Below the pieces are notes generated by a model that saw only the letters and a list, made by a program, of their open reading frames with translations, was not told where the DNA came from and ran no database searches. From positions 1,626,396-1,690,395 of the forward strand of contig NZ_BMBA01000001.1 of NCBI RefSeq assembly GCF_017312485.1: a stretch of 64,000 bases of DNA, read 5' to 3'. Shown here one piece after another: positions 43,832-54,170 of the stretch (the stretch's first letter is position 1; the number at the start of each line of letters is the position of its first letter). Source of the DNA: Clostridium zeae (GTDB lineage: Bacteria > Bacillota > Clostridia > Clostridiales > Clostridiaceae). The position numbers and the translations under genes are program-made.

Positions 43832-44007
43832 TATTCAACTCTCCACATGTTAATTAGTCTTTCCTATAACTATTTACAACAAAACTAACCTGGTAATATA
43901 CTCTACTAAAAATCTCGTTGATTATTACAAGTTACTTTTATTTAACATATTTTCATAATAATCAATTTCTCAATATATTACTATAAAAACTTTACAGTAA
44001 TATAAAT

Positions 44008-44043
44008 ATACCACTTCATATGTTTTTACATTGAAGTGGTATA
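44008..44043. repeat. Short perfect inverted repeat with family 1-like ends
   Basis: TATACCACTTCA (44008-44019) pairs perfectly with TGAAGTGGTATA (44032-44043). The arm ACCACTTC is the terminal motif of the family 1 repeats, so this may be a core-less derivative. No T-run. Confidence 0.55.
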
Positions 44044-44087
44044 TAATTCATATTTATTAAATTTTGACTATGTTTAAGAGTATTTTT

Positions 44088-44281
44088 GAAATTAAGTGGT
44101 TATAAAGGAGATGCTATATGAGCGAGCTATTAGAATTAAATGATTTTTTCAGATGGAATGGCGTAAAAACTGTACTGTTCGAACGTAGTGAGTTTACAGT
44201 TTTAGCCATGGAATATGACAAAATCATATTAATTCTTTGCGTAAGCTCATTAAAGCATCGGATGTATAACCTCTTAATTTC
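44088..44281. repeat. Family 3 element: 194-bp long imperfect palindrome with 27-bp terminal inverted repeats
   Basis: Left end GAAATTAAGTGGTTATAAAG (from 44088) is matched in reverse by the right end GTATAACCTCTTAATTTC (to 44281), 27 bp in all with few mismatches. Inside, GAGCTATTAG...AATTAAATGATTTT pairs with AATCATATTAATTC...AAGCTC, and the centre GGCGTAAAAACTGTACT pairs with AGT...TTTACAGTTTTAGCC. So the whole element can fold into one hairpin, which explains why both strands show a 62-codon open frame. It lies directly downstream of the MCP gene ending at 44303. Fragments or solo ends occur at 22404-22483, 25664-25685 and 48026-48071. Confidence 0.85.
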
Positions 44282-44302
44282 AACACAGTGCTTTAATAAC
44301 AC

Positions 44303-45997
44303 CTAAATTTTAAATTTACTTATACTTTTTTCTAGATTCTCTGAACTATTCTTGGTACATCTTGCTTCTTCAACTAACTTGTTTACATTTTCCACCATAG
44401 TCATTGTCTTTTCAGCTATATTAGTTGACCCCATTGCTCCATCATTAGCAGCACTAGTTATCTCATTAATTGTTGTTACCATATTACTTATTGACTTCGC
44501 CAATTCATCTGAGGTTAATGAGAAGTCTGATACTAGTCTTTCTACGAAAACTGCATCTTCTCTATACTGTTCTCCTGTTTGAACAAATACATTATAGTCA
44601 TTAAAAACAGTGGTATCCATAAATTTAAGCATATTTTGAGAGTCTTCAGTTAAATTATCTACGGAATCAATAACTAACTTTGTAACATTTTGAATTTCTG
44701 TAGCTGCCTTTTGTGAATTTTCAGCAAGCTTTCTTACTTCCTCAGCTACTACAGAAAAACCTCTTCCTGCATCACCTGCACTTGCTGCCTCAATCGCTGC
44801 ATTTAAAGCCAGTAAATTTGTTTGTGAAGCTATTGTAAGAATAGTTTCAGATAACAATTTTATCTTTTCAATTGATCTTGCTTTTTCTATAGAGACAATC
44901 ATATTTTTTTGAGTCTTATCATATATATCCTTCGCTATTCTTTGGGAATTCACAGCTTTTTTCTTCAATTCGTCTGCTCTTTTATTTATTTGCTCAGATG
45001 CATCTTTACCACTCTTAGCTTTTTCCGAAGTCTCTTCTATTGATGTTTCAATCATCTCGGAGGTCTCATTCATCTCTTGTGCTGAAGCAGAGGTTTCTTC
45101 CAATCCTGCAGATAATTCTTGAGTTGTTGAAGAAATACTTTCTATATCAACCTGTAGATTGTCAAGCCTTGAATTAATAGTTTCAATATTATCTTCTATA
45201 GTTTTAGTCTCTTCCATAACCTTTTTCACTATAGATCTAATACCATCCTGCATTCCTGCTACTGCTTTACTTATATTACCTATTTCATCTTTTCTTCCTA
45301 GTACTCTTTTATCAATGTCACTACTAAAATCACCAGATGAAAATACTTCAATTTTGTTTTCCAATATTTCTAAATCTTTAGTTATATACTTAGCTATACC
45401 AAATGCGATGAAAGCACCTATAACTATTACAGCAATACTAAATCCACCGATGTATATTGCCATAGATGTCAATTCCTTTTGAACATCTTCTTGCGCTATA
45501 CCAACAAACCACATACCTACCACAGTACCATCTTTATCTTTTAAAGGTACATAGTTAGCTTGTACATCAATTCCTTGTATATTTACTTTACCTACATAAG
45601 AATTTCCGCCTTTAATAACTTTGTCTACAACCACTTCACTTGCTTTTGTCCCTATACTTCTTTTACCATCTTTATCTTTAACATTGGTAGCCACTCTAGT
45701 ATCACCCATAAAGATAGTAACATACATACCTGTTTTTTCTTTAATTTCGTCTATAACAGAATAATCTTCGTTAATAAGATTATCTCCTTTATATAGTTTT
45801 CCATCTTGTATCTTCCAACTTCCTTGATACTTCTTATCTAAGATAAGTAATCCCATATTTGAATTAGTATCCAGTTCATTTGATATCTTCATTTCAATTA
45901 CTTTGGTAACTTTATAGTAAATAATACCTCCAAGTAGTGAAGAAAATATAAGAAGTGTTAACGATATAATTAAAGTAACTCTCCATTTTAATCTCAT
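44303..45997 (-). CDS. Methyl-accepting chemotaxis protein with single-Cache-like sensor
   Basis: 564 residues. Membrane helix about 8-30; periplasmic-side sensor about 31-180 with [20 protein letters not shown] and [18 protein letters not shown], the pattern of an sCache_3-type domain; second helix about 183-205; HAMP about 206-265; signalling domain to the end with the hairpin tip region [20 protein letters not shown] followed by [20 protein letters not shown]. The MCP is divergent from the one at 46259. The ligand is unknown; the Cache type often senses organic acids or amino acids. A family 3 palindrome starts right after its stop codon. Confidence 0.92.
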   Translation of the reverse strand: MRLKWRVTLIISLTLLIFSSLLGGIIYYKVTKVIEMKISNELDTNSNMGLLILDKKYQGSWKIQDGKLYKGDNLINEDYSVIDEIKEKTGMYVTIFMGDTRVATNVKDKDGKRSIGTKASEVVVDKVIKGGNSYVGKVNIQGIDVQANYVPLKDKDGTVVGMWFVGIAQEDVQKELTSMAIYIGGFSIAVIVIGAFIAFGIAKYITKDLEILENKIEVFSSGDFSSDIDKRVLGRKDEIGNISKAVAGMQDGIRSIVKKVMEETKTIEDNIETINSRLDNLQVDIESISSTTQELSAGLEETSASAQEMNETSEMIETSIEETSEKAKSGKDASEQINKRADELKKKAVNSQRIAKDIYDKTQKNMIVSIEKARSIEKIKLLSETILTIASQTNLLALNAAIEAASAGDAGRGFSVVAEEVRKLAENSQKAATEIQNVTKLVIDSVDNLTEDSQNMLKFMDTTVFNDYNVFVQTGEQYREDAVFVERLVSDFSLTSDELAKSISNMVTTINEITSAANDGAMGSTNIAEKTMTMVENVNKLVEEARCTKNSSENLEKSISKFKI

Positions 45998-46258
45998 TCT
46001 TTTTCCCCTCTTTCTACAATTGCTGCAAATTTTACCAATTACAATTATACTTGTTTATTTATTTTATCGCCATATTTTTTTATTTCATGACCTTATAAGC
46101 CAACATTTTTCCCACTCGTTTATATTAACATGAAAATATAAAGTTTTGTAGAAATTCTACGAAAAATGTCATATAAGTAACTAAATTTCATTGATATTTC
46201 CAAAATTTTATTAAGTTCTTTTTATTACTTCTAAATTTAAAATTCGGGGTGGGATTGT

Positions 46259-48010
46259 ATGTCTAAATTTTTCAAAATTAACAACATAAAACTAGGTGGC
46301 AAGATGAGCTTAATTTTGCTTATTCCTGTAATATCTTTATTTTTTGTTTCAGCTCTTGCATTAATTGATATTGATTCAATAAATAAAAAATTAGTATCAG
46401 ATTTGTATGATAAAGTCCATCAAAGTGAATATTGGCTTCTAAATGCAGATAGAGATTTTTATCAGGCCTTGGATGCTGAAACAGAATTAGAAAGTCCGGA
46501 TAAAGACTCTGATCTTAAAAGTTTGAAAAATGATTACACTGAAAACGTAAAGCAGACTCAAGATAGAGTTAAGTTAGCAATTGATATACTAAATAAAGAT
46601 AAAGATACTTTAAGTAAACTAACTCATAAAGATTCAAAATTAAATGTTTTTCAGCTTTATGATAACTTTAATAAAGATCTTAGTTTATGGACAAGTCTCT
46701 ACGACCCTGAAACTAATACTTTAAAGGATAAGAAGCAGTATTTAGATGCTTTTAATTCAGCAAGAAATAATATAAATCAGATGGAAGAAATCCTAGATGA
46801 TTATGGTAAACAGGTTATTTTTAATAGTGCAAATTCTGTACAGAGTGTAAAAAATATAATTATGACTGTTTCTATATCTACCTTAATAATTTCTTTACTT
46901 TTAGGCATAGCTTTAATAGTTAACATTAATAGAAGAGCGAAAACTGCTATTTCTTTAATTAATAAAACTGCTGATTTTGATCTCAAATATGATGATAGTT
47001 ATGCAAAATATTTAGAAGATAAAGATGAGTTTGGTCAAATAATTAAAGCAGAAGGAACTTCACGAAAAGAATTTAGACAAACTTTAACGGATGTTATTTC
47101 CTCAACTAAATCTGTAAATATAATGGTGGATAAGTCTAATTCTAACATGTCAAGCTTAGGACTAGAACTAGAGGATATATCCAAGACAGTTGAGCAATTA
47201 TCTGCTGGTATGGAGGAGACATCAGCGGCTACGGAAGAAATGAATGCATCTACCTTAGAAATTGAAAAAGCTGTTGAAAATATTGCAAGCAAATCAGAAG
47301 ATGGCGTTACTTCTTCAAGAGAAATTAGTGGTCGTGCTACTACATTAAAATCTGAGGCTGTTGAATCTCAGAAAAAATCACAACAAATATTAGTGTCTCT
47401 TGATAGTAATCTAAAAGCATCACTTAATGAAGTAAAGGCTGTTGAGCAAATTAATTCATTAACTTCAAGTATATTAGAGATATCATCACAAACCAACCTA
47501 CTTGCTTTGAATGCAGCTATTGAAGCTGCAAGAGCTGGAGAATCAGGAAAAGGTTTTGCAGTTGTAGCTGATGAAATAAGAAAGCTCGCAGAAGTTTCAA
47601 AACAAAGTGCAATGGAAATTCAAAACGTTACAGCTGCTGTTATAACTGCTGTTAATAAATTAAGAGAAAGTTCTGTGGATGTGTTAGATTATATGGAGAA
47701 ACAAGTAATTCCTGACTACGAGAAACTTGTTAATACCGGAGATCAGTACAACGCAGATTCCTTAACATTTAATGATCTAGTTACGGATCTAAGTTCTACA
47801 ACTGAGGAACTACTTGCATCTATTCAAGATGTTACTAGATCAATCACTGAAGTTAGTAGTGCAACTAACGAAGGTGCCATGGGAATGACAAGCATTGCGG
47901 AAAAAACCACTACTATTGTTGAAATGGCAAATGAAGTGATAACTCAATCTAATAAATCAAAAGAAACGGTAGATAGTCTAGTTTCAATGATCTCTAAATT
48001 TAAATTGTAG
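46259..48010 (+). CDS. Methyl-accepting chemotaxis protein with four-helix-bundle sensor
   Basis: 583 residues. Membrane helix about 16-38, then an all-helical extracellular region (about 40-195) with [20 protein letters not shown] and many Asp/Lys, as in 4HB_MCP-type sensors; second helix about 199-221; HAMP-like linker; signalling domain from about 300, with the tip [20 protein letters not shown] followed by [20 protein letters not shown]. Ends ...VSMISKFKL, the same end as its divergent neighbour and the remnant at 25495. GGGGTGGG before ATG 46259. The palindrome at 48026-48071 starts 15 bp after the stop. Confidence 0.92.
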   Translation: MSKFFKINNIKLGGKMSLILLIPVISLFFVSALALIDIDSINKKLVSDLYDKVHQSEYWLLNADRDFYQALDAETELESPDKDSDLKSLKNDYTENVKQTQDRVKLAIDILNKDKDTLSKLTHKDSKLNVFQLYDNFNKDLSLWTSLYDPETNTLKDKKQYLDAFNSARNNINQMEEILDDYGKQVIFNSANSVQSVKNIIMTVSISTLIISLLLGIALIVNINRRAKTAISLINKTADFDLKYDDSYAKYLEDKDEFGQIIKAEGTSRKEFRQTLTDVISSTKSVNIMVDKSNSNMSSLGLELEDISKTVEQLSAGMEETSAATEEMNASTLEIEKAVENIASKSEDGVTSSREISGRATTLKSEAVESQKKSQQILVSLDSNLKASLNEVKAVEQINSLTSSILEISSQTNLLALNAAIEAARAGESGKGFAVVADEIRKLAEVSKQSAMEIQNVTAAVITAVNKLRESSVDVLDYMEKQVIPDYEKLVNTGDQYNADSLTFNDLVTDLSSTTEELLASIQDVTRSITEVSSATNEGAMGMTSIAEKTTTIVEMANEVITQSNKSKETVDSLVSMISKFKL

Positions 48011-48025
48011 TTGTAAAGTACCATT

Positions 48026-48071
48026 GAAATTAAGTGGTTATACATCCGATGCTTTATAACCACTTAATTTC
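48026..48071. repeat. Family 3 solo terminal repeat (46-bp palindrome)
   Basis: GAAATTAAGTGGTTATACAT...ATAACCACTTAATTTC: two family 3 ends face each other with only CCGATGCTTT between them. Could also fold as a terminator-like stem for the MCP mRNA, though no T-run follows. Confidence 0.75.
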
Positions 48072-48108
48072 AACAATATTATTACCAAATTACATAAATG
48101 ACATATAG

Positions 48109-48153
48109 AAAAATCTCTGTAAAGCTATCATCTAGCTCTACAGAGATTTTTAT
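48109..48153 (-). terminator. Intrinsic terminator of the chitinase operon
   Basis: AAAAATCTCTGTA...AGCT pairs with AGCT..TACAGAGATTTTT; the A-run gives the T-run on the minus strand. Confidence 0.85.
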
Positions 48154-48166
48154 TATTGTTTCCTTT

Positions 48167-50191
48167 TTATTGTGCCTGCCAAAGTGCTGGTACATTTGGT
48201 GGTTCCCAACCTACTAATGAGGTATGTGCTTGCAAGCACTTATACGTAACTCCATTATAGGTAACTAAAGCGCCTACCGCATATGCAGTATTAGGTGCCC
48301 ATGCAGAAACTCCTGTTGAAGCTTGAGTCTTTGCTGATACAGAACTGCTCCATGCACTTGCTCCAGCTGAATTTACTGCTCTTACTCTATAAGTATGAGT
48401 TGAGCTTGCAGCTAAATTTTTATGGGCATAAGGACTTGTCACATTAGTTACTACAGCTCCATCAACCTCAATATCATAACTTGTTGCATTTGATACTGTA
48501 CTCCAAGTCACATTTATCTGTGAAGTACTTGCAGCTGTTGCTGCTAAGCCAGTTGGCACTGATGGTACTGTGACTGAAGTAGCAGTTTTAGCTGATACCG
48601 CTGTGCTCCAAGCACTTGCCCCTACTGAATTTACTGCTCTTACTCTATAGGAGTGAGTTGAACCTGTAGCTAGATTATTGTGTGCATAAGGATTAGTTAC
48701 ATTAGTAATTACTGTACCGTCTACTTCAAGATCATAGCTTGTAGCATTTGATACTGAACCCCAAGTTACATTTATCTGTGAAGTACTTGCAGCTGTTGCT
48801 GCTAAGCCAGTTGGTACTGATGGTGCAGTTGGAGTTACTGTTCCACCAATTCCAAGCTTTGAGGAAATAGTACTAGTAAGTGGCATTCCAGTAGCAGGAT
48901 CATCATTTGATATATCCCAAGCGATGACTCCACCAAAGCCATTATTTATAACATAATCACATCTTGCTGCAGCTGAGGTAGTATCTTCGTAAGTATAGGT
49001 TATACCTAATGAAGAATTATATAACCATGGAACTTGAGAATAACTATCTCTATATTTTACATAGCCTGATGTCTTTTCTAATTGTAACATTTGGCTATAA
49101 GAGTTTTGTCCACCTGGATTGTTTGGATCATCAAGATTTCCTACAGGTGCTCCACTTGCCTTTGCAAATAGTCCATTAGTTCCAGTAGTCTTATCAACAT
49201 TTTTCCATCCTCTTGAATAGAAAGGTGAGCCTACATTAAGCTTGTCAGCTGGAACGTGATATTTACTTACAAAATACTTCATTATATAGTCTGTATTATA
49301 TTTATTTTTTATATCCACCGGAGATGTAGGTGATGGATCATTTGGATTTGCATATATAGCTGATTGATGATTTGTGGTATTTTCAAAAGCACCATGGATG
49401 TCATAAGTCATGACATTTATCCAATCTAGATATTGACTATATAAATCTGGTTGAGTTAGATCTACCTTGTCATATCCTCCTGGGGCAGCAATAGTTAGCA
49501 ATTTACCTGATAACCCATTACTATTGTAAGCCTGTTTTATTTCTTGCATCAAAGAAGTATAATTTTGTTTATCCTCTGGTCCACCTGGACATCCTCTATC
49601 ATATTGATCCCCTGGAGCAGCAGTTCTGTTAACACCTGGATACTCCCAGTCAATATCAATACCATCGATAAAAGGGTATTGCTTTAAGAAAGAAACTACA
49701 CTGTTTATAAAGGTAGCTCTATTAGCTGCGGAACTTGCCATAGCATGGAAGTTCTCTCCTCTTGTCCATCCACCAATTGAAACAAGTATTTTTACATTTG
49801 GATAAAGTGATTTGTAGTATTTATACTCTCCAAAATGTCCTCTTAGATCACCAGGATTCCATCCACCTGAATGAGGGAATGTAGCTTGATAATCGGCATA
49901 TTCATCAGTACTTGCTAGCTTATAAGTTGAATCCACTGTGAAAAAGGCATGATTTACAACCGTAACCTTATCCCAAGGAATATTATCAACAGACATACTA
50001 TTATGAGCTGCATTATACATTCCCCAATTTGGAAAATATACAACAAATCTTTTTGCGGTTGCTGCTTGTGTAGCCAAGGTGCTGTTAGTACTTGCTGAAG
50101 CTTTAGCACCAGCAAAAGTAGGAGCAGCTAAAGATAAAACAGATAAAGAAACAGCAATAGAAAGTATCTTTTTTAGAGATAATTTTTTCAT
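48167..50191 (-). CDS. Secreted GH18 chitinase with two FN3 modules and CBM5/12
   Basis: 674 residues. Signal peptide about 1-33 (Lys-rich start, hydrophobic SIAVSLSVLSLAAPTFAG). GH18 domain about 47-445, with SxGG in LVSIGGWTRG and the catalytic DGIDIDWEYP (Asp179, Asp181, Glu183), MTYDIHGAFE, and VIAWDISNDDPATG at the end of the barrel. Two FN3 modules at about 455-540 and 543-630, and a C-terminal chitin-binding module (WAPNTAYAVGALVTYNGVTY, then LVGWEPPNVPALWQAQ) of the CBM5/12 type. It should cut chitin outside the cell. It lies 26 bp downstream of a second GH18 gene with an almost identical tail (2 differences in the last 46 residues). Confidence 0.93.
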   Translation of the reverse strand: MKKLSLKKILSIAVSLSVLSLAAPTFAGAKASASTNSTLATQAATAKRFVVYFPNWGMYNAAHNSMSVDNIPWDKVTVVNHAFFTVDSTYKLASTDEYADYQATFPHSGGWNPGDLRGHFGEYKYYKSLYPNVKILVSIGGWTRGENFHAMASSAANRATFINSVVSFLKQYPFIDGIDIDWEYPGVNRTAAPGDQYDRGCPGGPEDKQNYTSLMQEIKQAYNSNGLSGKLLTIAAPGGYDKVDLTQPDLYSQYLDWINVMTYDIHGAFENTTNHQSAIYANPNDPSPTSPVDIKNKYNTDYIMKYFVSKYHVPADKLNVGSPFYSRGWKNVDKTTGTNGLFAKASGAPVGNLDDPNNPGGQNSYSQMLQLEKTSGYVKYRDSYSQVPWLYNSSLGITYTYEDTTSAAARCDYVINNGFGGVIAWDISNDDPATGMPLTSTISSKLGIGGTVTPTAPSVPTGLAATAASTSQINVTWGSVSNATSYDLEVDGTVITNVTNPYAHNNLATGSTHSYRVRAVNSVGASAWSTAVSAKTATSVTVPSVPTGLAATAASTSQINVTWSTVSNATSYDIEVDGAVVTNVTSPYAHKNLAASSTHTYRVRAVNSAGASAWSSSVSAKTQASTGVSAWAPNTAYAVGALVTYNGVTYKCLQAHTSLVGWEPPNVPALWQAQ

Positions 50192-50217
50192 TTTTTAACC
50201 CCTTTCATTTATCCTTT

Positions 50218-51966
50218 TTATTGTGCTTGCCAAAGTGCAGGCACATTTGGTGGTTCCCAACCTACTAATGAGGTATGAGCTTGTATACACTTATAAGTAA
50301 CACTATTGTAGGTTACTAAAGCTCCTACGGCATATGCAGTATTAGGTGCCCATGCAGATATTCCTGTAGAAGTTTGAGTTTTAGCTGATACAGATGTGCT
50401 CCATGCACTTGCTCCAGCTGAATTTACAGCTCTTACTCTATAAGAATGTGTAGAGCCAGCTGCTAAGTTCTTGTGTGCATATGGGCTTGTAACATTTGTA
50501 ACTACAGTCCCATCTACTTCAATATCATAGCTTGTAGCATCTGATACTGCACTCCAAGATATATTTATTTGTGATGTGCTTGCAGCAACTGCTGTTAAAC
50601 CAGTTGGTACTGCTGGTACAGTAACTGTAGTAGATGTTTTAGCTGATACAGATGAACTCCATGCACTTGTACCAACTGAATTTACAGCTCTTACTCTATA
50701 AGTATGAGTAGAACCTGCCGCTAAGTTTTTGTGTGCATATGGACTTGTAACATTAGTTACTACAGTTCCATCTACTTCAAGATCATAACTTGTGGCATTT
50801 GATACAGCACTCCAAGATACGTTTATTTGAGATGTGCTTGCAGCTGATGCTGCGAGTCCAGTAGGTACTGCAGGTGCTGTTTGATTGTTTCCTAAACCAT
50901 CAAGGTAAGGGCGATAATTGTTTGTGAATTCATTTCCGGTATATGCATCCCAGTTAATAGACCATGCCATTAATCCTCTGAAGTTAGCATACCCCTGAGT
51001 GTTTACAAGCTTATAAGTTCCACCATAAGATTGTCCTTTAATTAAATAATTCAATGCTTTTATCATTTCTGTAGGACTTATATATCCACCACTTGGTGCT
51101 GCAGCTTGATTTGAAGGTAAGCCAATCATAACTTGGTCCTGTCTTAATGCAGGAAATACATTGTTTGCATTGCCTCCAGCTGGGAAGCCTTTTAATAACA
51201 TTTCTGCTAAAGCTACTTCAAAATCAGCAGTTCCTTGAGTGTATACTTTTCCATCTAGTCCATAGCATGAACCTGAATTATAATGTTGTACATGGATATA
51301 AGTTAAGATATCTTTTACTCCATATATAAGAGGTAGATATGCTCCCCATATACCGCCATAAGTGCCAAAGCCACCCTGAACATATGCAGTTTCAGGCGCC
51401 ATACTAACAATAAAACTTGAACCATAATGGTTATATATTTCTTTTATTGCTGCAATTAAATTTACTATCTGTGGTGTTGTAGGATTTTTCAAGTCACTAT
51501 CTCCACCATTTAAAGACATACCTGTTTCAAGGTCTATATCTATACCATTGAAACCATACTTATCAATTATAGATATCATTGAATTAACGAATCTAGTCTT
51601 TGCAGCGGCATCTGGTAAAAGCACTACTCCATTTTGTCCGCCAATTGATATTACTACTTTCTTTCCTATACTGTTTAGATATGCTACATCTGATTTGAAA
51701 TCTGCGTCTGTTCCTGTAACTGGTGTAAATTGCATTGTACTTCTGTCGCTACCTGAATCTGCAAAAGCAACATTTACAACATCCCATTTTGTCGACACAT
51801 TTTTAAGTCTTATTATGCCTGTCCCATTGTCAAAATTATGCCAGTATCCTACAAGAAGTCGGCTGTTAAGGGCTGGTGCGGCAAGGGCGCTAAAGGATGG
51901 TAATACTAAGAAAGTAAATACCATTGCCACAAGAAGTGAGGAAATTAGTTTAAGCTTTCTTTTCAT
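50218..51966 (-). CDS. Secreted GH18 chitinase (ChiD-like) with two FN3 modules and CBM5/12
   Basis: 582 residues. Signal peptide about 1-30, cleaved after SALAA. The GH18 domain is of the shorter, ChiD-like type: LLVGYWHNFDNG, VVISIGGQNG and catalytic NGIDIDLETG (Asp143, Asp145, Glu147; Asn at the first Asp of DxxDxDxE), MAPETAYVQGG, and GLMAWSINWDA. FN3 modules at about 362-450 and 453-540, then a CBM5/12 tail. First gene of the two-gene chitinase operon. The catalytic domain is unlike that of the downstream enzyme, so the pair probably attacks chitin in complementary ways (different chain ends or endo versus exo). No cre or other operator was recognised upstream. Confidence 0.93.
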   Translation of the reverse strand: MKRKLKLISSLLVAMVFTFLVLPSFSALAAPALNSRLLVGYWHNFDNGTGIIRLKNVSTKWDVVNVAFADSGSDRSTMQFTPVTGTDADFKSDVAYLNSIGKKVVISIGGQNGVVLLPDAAAKTRFVNSMISIIDKYGFNGIDIDLETGMSLNGGDSDLKNPTTPQIVNLIAAIKEIYNHYGSSFIVSMAPETAYVQGGFGTYGGIWGAYLPLIYGVKDILTYIHVQHYNSGSCYGLDGKVYTQGTADFEVALAEMLLKGFPAGGNANNVFPALRQDQVMIGLPSNQAAAPSGGYISPTEMIKALNYLIKGQSYGGTYKLVNTQGYANFRGLMAWSINWDAYTGNEFTNNYRPYLDGLGNNQTAPAVPTGLAASAASTSQINVSWSAVSNATSYDLEVDGTVVTNVTSPYAHKNLAAGSTHTYRVRAVNSVGTSAWSSSVSAKTSTTVTVPAVPTGLTAVAASTSQINISWSAVSDATSYDIEVDGTVVTNVTSPYAHKNLAAGSTHSYRVRAVNSAGASAWSTSVSAKTQTSTGISAWAPNTAYAVGALVTYNSVTYKCIQAHTSLVGWEPPNVPALWQAQ

Positions 51967-52112
51967 AAAAAACTCCTTTCAATATTTAATTTTTTATATG
52001 ATTTTAAAGATTGCTTTTTGATAATGTCCTTATTGAGGTCGAGCTTTTTTATTAGTATCTCTATAAGATTTGATATAGTATTGTTTTACTTGTATTAGCA
52101 TTTTTAGATATA

Positions 52113-52210
52113 GATGAACCACTTCATAATTAAACTTATATTTTCAAATTCTCCTCTCAGAAACCAGAGGAGTTTTAAAAATAGATTTCAGATTGAAGTA
52201 TTTCATCTTT
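52113..52210 (+). repeat. Family 1 palindromic repeat, copy 3
   Basis: GATGAACCACTTCATAATTA at the left, CTCCTCTCAGAAACCAGAGG in the centre, GATTGAAGTATTTCATCTTT at the right. Directly followed by copy 4. Confidence 0.85.
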
Positions 52211-52215
52211 ATATG

Positions 52216-52313
52216 GATGTACCACTTCGTAATAAAATTTATATTTTAAAATTCTCTCACCAGAAGCCGTGAGAGTTTTAAAAATAGATTTCGGTTCGAA
52301 TTAGTACATCTTT
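52216..52313 (+). repeat. Family 1 palindromic repeat, copy 4 (tandem with copy 3)
   Basis: GATGTACCACTTCGTAATAA at the left, CTCTCACCAGAAGCCGTGAG in the centre, TTAGTACATC at the right. The centre differs from copy 3 at both arms while still pairing (CTCACC/CGTGAG), a sign of compensatory change. Confidence 0.85.
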
Positions 52314-53021
52314 AGTTATAGCTAAATAAGACAATTGCTCTTCAAGAGGTTTATATATATAGACGTATATACCAGTTCTGTTTTGTTAAAATGCTTCATT
52401 TTCTTTTGCTTAACCTATAGATAAATATTGATTTTATTGTTATATTATTGTGATTTAGTAGATCTAAAAGTAGAAAATAAGTTATTTAGAATTAAATTAT
52501 AGAAATGTATTATATTAGCGACTGTAGATAACAGTTAGTAAAATATTCATTTATTGAGTTTAGTATTTATACTTCTTAGAAATAATTACTAATTTTTATA
52601 TCCTTATTATATAATCATAATCTCCATTTGTAAACACTATTTTAAATATTTTAGTTACTTATTTTATTTATTAATTACATAACATTACATATTTTTTATT
52701 ATCAAGTTATAACTTTATCTTTTACAATACTATATAAGTTCTAAAAAGTTTATTTATAAAAATATTGAAACATCAATAATATAGATGTTTCATATTAATT
52801 CTTTATGAAGACTCTTTAAAACATAGAATGGCTAAAACTAGTAACTTTAGCAGCACCTAATTTAAATATTTATATGAATATATAGAGTTTAGACTGCCTA
52901 AAGCCATATTTGCTAGCTTATAACATAAAATCTCCATTTTTATTAAGCTTACGCTATTTGACTTAACCACTAAATCTATTAAAATTGATTGTATTCTGTA
53001 TCCTAGAAAGGATTGATTTAA
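52314..53021. other. AT-rich intergenic stretch without recognisable content
   Basis: About 700 bp between the family 1 repeats and the lipase gene. It is over 75 percent A+T by eye, has no coding frame with a ribosome binding site, and no riboswitch or operator that I can recognise. It presumably holds the lipase promoter near 52980. Confidence 0.45.
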
Positions 53022-53951
53022 ATGACAAATAAAAACACCAACGGCAGCTTTTTTATTAATACAGAAGATAATAAAAAAATATTTGTATATTGTTGGGATA
53101 ATGTTATTTATCCAAAAGGTGTTATCCAAATCGTTCATGGTATGGCAGAGCATGCTGGTAGATATGAAGAATTTGCAAACTACCTTAATTCTCATGGTTT
53201 TATTGTCTATGCCGGCGATCATAGAGGTCATGGTAAAACTGATGAATCAAGTCTTGGATACATCGGTGAAGATGGTTTTAACAAAATCGTAGAGGATCAA
53301 CATGCTATAGTAAACTTTATCAAAAATAATCATAGCAATCTCCCAATAATCTTTTTTGCTCATAGTTTTGGTTCTTTTATAGGACAGGAATATATTATAC
53401 GACATGGAAATGAGCTTTCAGGTATAATACTTTCTGGTTCAGCTATGAGAAAGGGGTTAGATGTTAATGCTGGAATTATTATATCCTACATTCAAAAAAG
53501 TATCTTTGGTGAAAATAAAAAAAGCACACTATTAGATTTTTTAAGCTTTTACAATTACAATAAAAAAATTAAAAACTCAGCTTCAAAGTTTTCATGGCTT
53601 ACCACAGATGAAATAGAAATAAAAAACTATGAAAATGATCCTCTATGTGGAAATATATCAACCTGTAATTTTTATTATTATTTTCTGAAAGGTCTGAAAG
53701 ATCTATATAAAAATAATAGATTAAAACAAATACCAAAAGATCTTCCTATATTAATTATATCCGGAGATGACGACCCAGTAGGAAACTATGGAAAATGGGT
53801 AAGAAAACTATATAATCTATATAAAAACATGCCACTAGAAACTGTTACTATGGAATTATATCCCGGTAAAAGACATGAACTAACAAATGAAATTGATAGA
53901 AATAAGATATTTTCAAAGATTTTAAACTGGACTGAAGAAAATTGTATATGA
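53022..53951 (+). CDS. Alpha/beta hydrolase, monoacylglycerol lipase/lysophospholipase-like
   Basis: 309 residues, no signal peptide. KGVIQIVHGMAEHAGRYEEF has the oxyanion HG, YAGDHRGHGKTD follows, and the nucleophile elbow AHSFGS carries the catalytic Ser (about residue 116). The acid is Asp in ISGDDDPVG and the base His in GKRHELTNE. This order and the Hydrolase_4 spacing match bacterial lysophospholipase or monoglyceride lipase; the acyl substrate is not certain. AAAGGATTG precedes ATG 53022. Single gene with no close partners; the membrane protein gene 54171 starts 220 bp downstream on the same strand. Confidence 0.88.
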   Translation: MTNKNTNGSFFINTEDNKKIFVYCWDNVIYPKGVIQIVHGMAEHAGRYEEFANYLNSHGFIVYAGDHRGHGKTDESSLGYIGEDGFNKIVEDQHAIVNFIKNNHSNLPIIFFAHSFGSFIGQEYIIRHGNELSGIILSGSAMRKGLDVNAGIIISYIQKSIFGENKKSTLLDFLSFYNYNKKIKNSASKFSWLTTDEIEIKNYENDPLCGNISTCNFYYYFLKGLKDLYKNNRLKQIPKDLPILIISGDDDPVGNYGKWVRKLYNLYKNMPLETVTMELYPGKRHELTNEIDRNKIFSKILNWTEENCI

Positions 53952-54170
53952 TAACTATATATTTGTTATTTTAAACAATTCAAGCTACAATTATATTCTA
54001 TATCGGGAGGTGTATCCAACAAAACTCCTATGTGTATTTATAACTATCACACATTATTTAATTTTTCTACAAATTATGTTAAAATTGAACATACTTGACT
54101 CTATTTGTACTTTAAGTAATATATTAAGCTTATAAGTATCAACTTTAAACATACAAAAAGGAGACTTACT

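Noticed and set aside
43371-43853. 160-codon open frame opposite the DUF2161 gene
   Set aside because: Antisense shadow of a gene with a clear family pattern; composition is low-complexity Phe/Leu/Ser and there is no ribosome site.
44118-44306. 62-codon open frame with an upstream GGAG on the plus strand, and its mirror on the minus strand
   Set aside because: Both arise from the long palindrome; no conserved protein pattern, and a fragment elsewhere breaks the frame.
51967-52110. c-di-GMP riboswitch ahead of the chitinase genes
   Set aside because: No GEMM signature strings were found in the leader.
52113-52313. Possible CRISPR array (tandem repeats)
   Set aside because: Only two units, nearly no spacer, and dispersed copies elsewhere show an interspersed repeat.
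52857-53231. 124-codon minus-strand open frame upstream of the lipase gene
   Set aside because: Overlaps the start of a well-supported gene; no ribosome site; AT-driven composition.
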